From: DATBMY01 sp036554605
GTDB lineage: Bacteria > Acidobacteriota > Blastocatellia > UBA7656
NCBI GenBank assembly: GCA_036554605.1
Contig: DATBMY010000266.1
Coordinates: forward strand, 1-15,267
Direction: 5' to 3'
DNA: 15,267 nucleotides
The position numbers and the translations under genes were made by a program. Below, piece by piece: positions 12,956 to 15,267 of this stretch. The notes beneath the pieces are model-generated. The model was not told where the DNA came from. It ran no database searches and was given only the letters and a program-made list of their open reading frames with translations. Numbering within the stretch: position 1 is the first letter of the stretch; every line of letters starts with the position of its first letter.

Positions 12956-13678
12956 ATGGATACAAGCATAGCCGCGGCGCTCACATACGGATTCTTCCTT
13001 GGCTTGCAGCACGCGCTTGAAGCCGACCATGTCGTGGCCGTCTCGACCATCGTCAGCGAGCACAAGAGCATCGCGCGGTCATCTATAATCGGCACGTTCT
13101 GGGGCCTCGGGCATACGGCTTCGCTTTTCGCGGCCGGGCTCGCGCTTCTCCTGCTCAAAGTGTCGATACCCGAAGGAGCCGCGCCCTGGATGGAAATGCC
13201 GGTAGCCATAATGCTCATAGGTTTGGGCATCCACGGAATATGGCGAGTCTTGAGCAATCGCGGGCTGCAAATCCATTCCCACTTGCACGAGCACGAGGAC
13301 CAGCCCCGGCATAAGCATATACACATACACGCCGGGGGCGGGCACGAGCATAAGCATCACCTTTTGCGCGTCGGGCGCAGGCCGTTTCTGGTCGGTATGG
13401 TCCACGGGCTCGCGGGCAGCGGCGTCGCCGTCGCCGCCGCGATAGCCGCGGTGCCGACCCTTGCATTCGGCCTGACCTGGATAGCAGTCTTCGGGCTCGG
13501 CTCGGTCGGCGGCATGCTATTGATGAGCGCGATGATAAGCCTCCCGTTCGTCGTCACCGCCCGCCGTTTTTCGGCCCTCAACAGCTGGATAAGGCTGCTG
13601 GCGGGCGCCCTCAGTATTATCTTTGGACTGCTGCTCGCCTGGAATCTACTGGGCGAGATTCGCGGCTTCAACTCGTAA
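12956..13678 (+). CDS. UreH/NicO-like membrane protein with His-rich loop, putative nickel/cobalt transporter
   Basis: A 240-residue inner-membrane protein with about six hydrophobic segments. The first helix has GLQHALEADHVVAV: His19, Asp24 and His25 form the H-x4-D-H motif used for metal binding in NiCoT and UreH-type transporters. FWGLGHTASL (48-57) and VGMVHGLAGSG (146-156) are further family patterns. Between helices three and four is a loop (106-135) with 12 histidines, including HSHLHEH and HKHIHIH, which would bind nickel, cobalt or zinc. No urease, hydrogenase or cobalamin gene is in the window, so the metal's use is unknown. ATG 12956 is the first start in the conserved frame, with GGGA eight bases upstream. 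It follows the protease gene by 89 bases and precedes the LOG-family gene by 50, so loose cotranscription is possible. Confidence 0.85.
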   Translation: MDTSIAAALTYGFFLGLQHALEADHVVAVSTIVSEHKSIARSSIIGTFWGLGHTASLFAAGLALLLLKVSIPEGAAPWMEMPVAIMLIGLGIHGIWRVLSNRGLQIHSHLHEHEDQPRHKHIHIHAGGGHEHKHHLLRVGRRPFLVGMVHGLAGSGVAVAAAIAAVPTLAFGLTWIAVFGLGSVGGMLLMSAMISLPFVVTARRFSALNSWIRLLAGALSIIFGLLLAWNLLGEIRGFNS

Positions 13679-13728
13679 TTATCGGTGAGCGGGCTGCTGA
13701 TTTTGCAAGCCGTTCACATAGGAGATAC

Positions 13729-14589
13729 ATGTCCGGTTCAGACCCTTTCACCCCTCCGCCGGTCCCTTACTTGAATACCGATTTCCTCAAAAGCCCCGAA
13801 GCTAGAGTGATCCGCATACTGTCGGAGTACATAGAACCGGCGGTCAGAATGCGGCGCTGGCGCATTCGCGATACGATAGTCTTCTTCGGCTCCGCCCGCT
13901 CGGTCTCGCCAGACGTAGCCGCGGCGCGCGTGGAAGCCGTCGAAGAGAGAATAAGGCAGGAGGGATCGTCAGCCGAGCTTGAGGCCGAATTGGAAATGAC
14001 TCATATGGCGGTCAGGCTCGCGCGCTACTACGCCGACGCCGTAGAACTCGCCCGGCGCGTGACCGAATGGTCGAAGGGGCTCACCGCCAATCGCCACTTC
14101 ATCATATGCTCGGGCGGGTCCGGCGGGATGATGGAAGCAGCCAACCGGGGGGCGTCGGAGGCGCGCGGAAAAACCATAGGGCTCAACATCGAGCTGCCTT
14201 TCGAGCAACTGATCAATCAGTACGTATCGCGCGAGCTTATATTCAATTTCCACTACTTCTTCATGCGCAAGTTCTGGTTCGTCTATCCGGCAAAGGCGCT
14301 CGTAGTCTTTCCGGGCGGGTTCGGCACCATGGATGAGATGTTCGAGGTGCTGACGCTTATCCAGACCAAGATGCCGCGCAAGCAGATGCCGGTCGTGCTG
14401 TTCGGCACGGAGTTCTGGGATGAGGTAATCAACTTCGACGCGCTGGCTCGCTGGGGCGTAATCAGCCGGCCTGATCTGAATATATTTCACAAGACCGATT
14501 CCGTAGACGACGCGTTTAAATATCTGACCGGCAGATTAGAAGAGATATATCTATCGCCGAAGGGGCTCGAAGACGTGAAGCTTACCTGA
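13729..14589 (+). CDS. LOG-family protein (TIGR00730-like nucleotide phosphoribohydrolase)
   Basis: A 286-residue cytosolic Rossmann-fold protein. The two family signatures are SGGSGGMMEAANRG (128-141) and PGGFGTMDEMFE (195-206, the P-G-G-x-G-T-x-x-E motif). The first strand is IVFFGSAR (50-57). Plant LOG enzymes release cytokinin base from its ribotide; bacterial members hydrolyse the N-glycosidic bond of AMP or related nucleotides. Relative to a typical 190-residue LOG it has an N-terminal extension of about 45 residues and an inserted helical section (60-120) before the first signature, as in the longer bacterial subgroup. The physiological substrate cannot be read from sequence. ATG 13729 has AGGAG four bases upstream. 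Confidence 0.9.
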   Translation: MSGSDPFTPPPVPYLNTDFLKSPEARVIRILSEYIEPAVRMRRWRIRDTIVFFGSARSVSPDVAAARVEAVEERIRQEGSSAELEAELEMTHMAVRLARYYADAVELARRVTEWSKGLTANRHFIICSGGSGGMMEAANRGASEARGKTIGLNIELPFEQLINQYVSRELIFNFHYFFMRKFWFVYPAKALVVFPGGFGTMDEMFEVLTLIQTKMPRKQMPVVLFGTEFWDEVINFDALARWGVISRPDLNIFHKTDSVDDAFKYLTGRLEEIYLSPKGLEDVKLT

Positions 14590-14645
14590 CGCGGCAGTAA
14601 AGTATTGCTTGCGGCAATCTCCCGCCCTTAGAATTGATCTGACCG

Positions 14646-15267
14646 ATGACAAACATTTCAATACGACCGGGCTACATACCCTACACGCTTTCGGCGGCCG
14701 TCCTGGCGACGGCGGGCACGGCCCTGTTTAAGAACGACCTGTTAGGCCCGGCCATCCTTTGCTGGTCGCTGCTCGCCATGATAATTATCGCTGCCCTCTT
14801 CGACCGCATCGAATTCGACGGGCAGTCAATACGCCATCGCGGGCCAATCGCCTTTCTCTTCTCCGCGCTCGACGCGCGACGCGAGCTGAAGATTGCCGAC
14901 ATAGAGACCGTAAACACCGAGACGGTCATCATAAGCCTCGCCACCGGCGACGCGCGCTTCAGCTACCGGACCAGGATAACGGGCGGCGGCATAGAGATAG
15001 TAGTCCGCTCGCATCGCGCCGCCTACGTGCCATTCATAAGGGCGCTGTTTAAATCCGTCGGCCCCGATAAGCTCGATCCGCGGTCCTCCGAAATATCTGA
15101 GTATTTCGAATCGGGCAGCAGCATGAAGGGGAGCGCCGCGCTCAAGCAAGACATCGATCAGATGACCGCACCTCGGCTCAGAAGGCTTGCGAACTCGCTC
15201 AGGCTGGCCGGCAAGCTCGTGCAGGCGTCGAGCTATTTTCGCGCGGCCTACGAGAAAGAGCCTCGCA
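14646..15267 (+). CDS. Membrane protein with probable PH-like region and TPR, 3' partial
   Basis: The frame begins at ATG 14646, right after an in-frame stop at 14640, and stays open to the end of the window (207 codons). The protein starts MTNISIRPGYIPYTLSAAVL. Two hydrophobic segments (about 12-27 and 33-51) form a hairpin anchor. A beta-rich stretch follows (about 52-135: RIEFDGQSIRHRG, IADIETVNTETVIISLATGD, IEIVVRSHRAAYVPFIRALF), which resembles bacterial PH-like domains behind paired helices. From about 170 the sequence turns helical, with RRLANSLRLAGKLVQASSYF and AAYEKEPR, the start of a TPR. The ribosome binding site is weak. It begins 56 bases after the LOG-family gene. Function unknown; the PH-like label is a pattern guess. 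Confidence 0.75.
   Translation, partial: MTNISIRPGYIPYTLSAAVLATAGTALFKNDLLGPAILCWSLLAMIIIAALFDRIEFDGQSIRHRGPIAFLFSALDARRELKIADIETVNTETVIISLATGDARFSYRTRITGGGIEIVVRSHRAAYVPFIRALFKSVGPDKLDPRSSEISEYFESGSSMKGSAALKQDIDQMTAPRLRRLANSLRLAGKLVQASSYFRAAYEKEPR

Noticed and set aside
13079..13405. Minus-strand frames opposite the His-rich transporter
   Set aside because: They are antisense to a clear membrane protein and reflect its repeated CAC/CAT codons.

Overview
The window looks like a chromosomal stretch of a GC-rich, Gram-negative-type bacterium. The best guess is Acidobacteriota, possibly near Blastocatellia. This rests on a secretin joined to a cohesin-like domain, a secreted protein with a carboxypeptidase-regulatory-like domain followed by TPRs, a very large secreted M14 carboxypeptidase, dispersed palindromic repeats of the GGATTTTGGATT and GGGTCAGGG type, and free use of the AUA isoleucine codon in GC-rich genes. 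The assignment is inference; there is no rRNA or other decisive marker. I see no insertion sequence, prophage, CRISPR array, tRNA or rRNA.

Bases 1-3081 (+ strand) are the end of a type II secretion / type IV pilus operon: the C-terminus of a secretin with an acidic linker and a cohesin-like domain, two GspG-like pseudopilins, and a divergent PilM-like protein. The leader-coding DNA of the two pseudopilins is about 80% identical (86 of 108 bases, counted by hand), far more than the mature parts. It contains a palindromic repeat of the dispersed type read in frame, which is the most unusual feature here. A nested inverted repeat (3089-3184) follows the operon.

Bases 3205-4104 hold three very small genes: two on the minus strand (59 and 68 residues, charged) and, divergent from them, a 76-residue Gly/Gln repeat protein. 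Two of the three have very good ribosome binding sites. Bases 4199-10749 (minus strand) hold three large, separately spaced genes: a 1067-residue secreted zinc carboxypeptidase with extra N- and C-terminal regions, a secreted regulatory-domain/TPR protein, and the carboxyltransferase (beta) subunit of a propionyl-CoA carboxylase-type enzyme. The biotin carboxylase/biotin carrier partner is not in the window.

Bases 10917-15267 (+ strand) hold a heptad-repeat coiled-coil protein with a near-consensus promoter, an HU-family nucleoid protein with a consensus-like promoter, an EGY-like site-2 metalloprotease that may be translated from a nearly leaderless mRNA, a UreH/NicO-like membrane protein with a histidine-rich loop, a LOG-family protein, and the start of a two-helix membrane protein with a probable PH-like region and TPR that runs off the end. 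Apart from the secretion operon, these genes look like neighbours rather than one pathway. The only gap over 300 bases is 8864-9168, described as its own entry.
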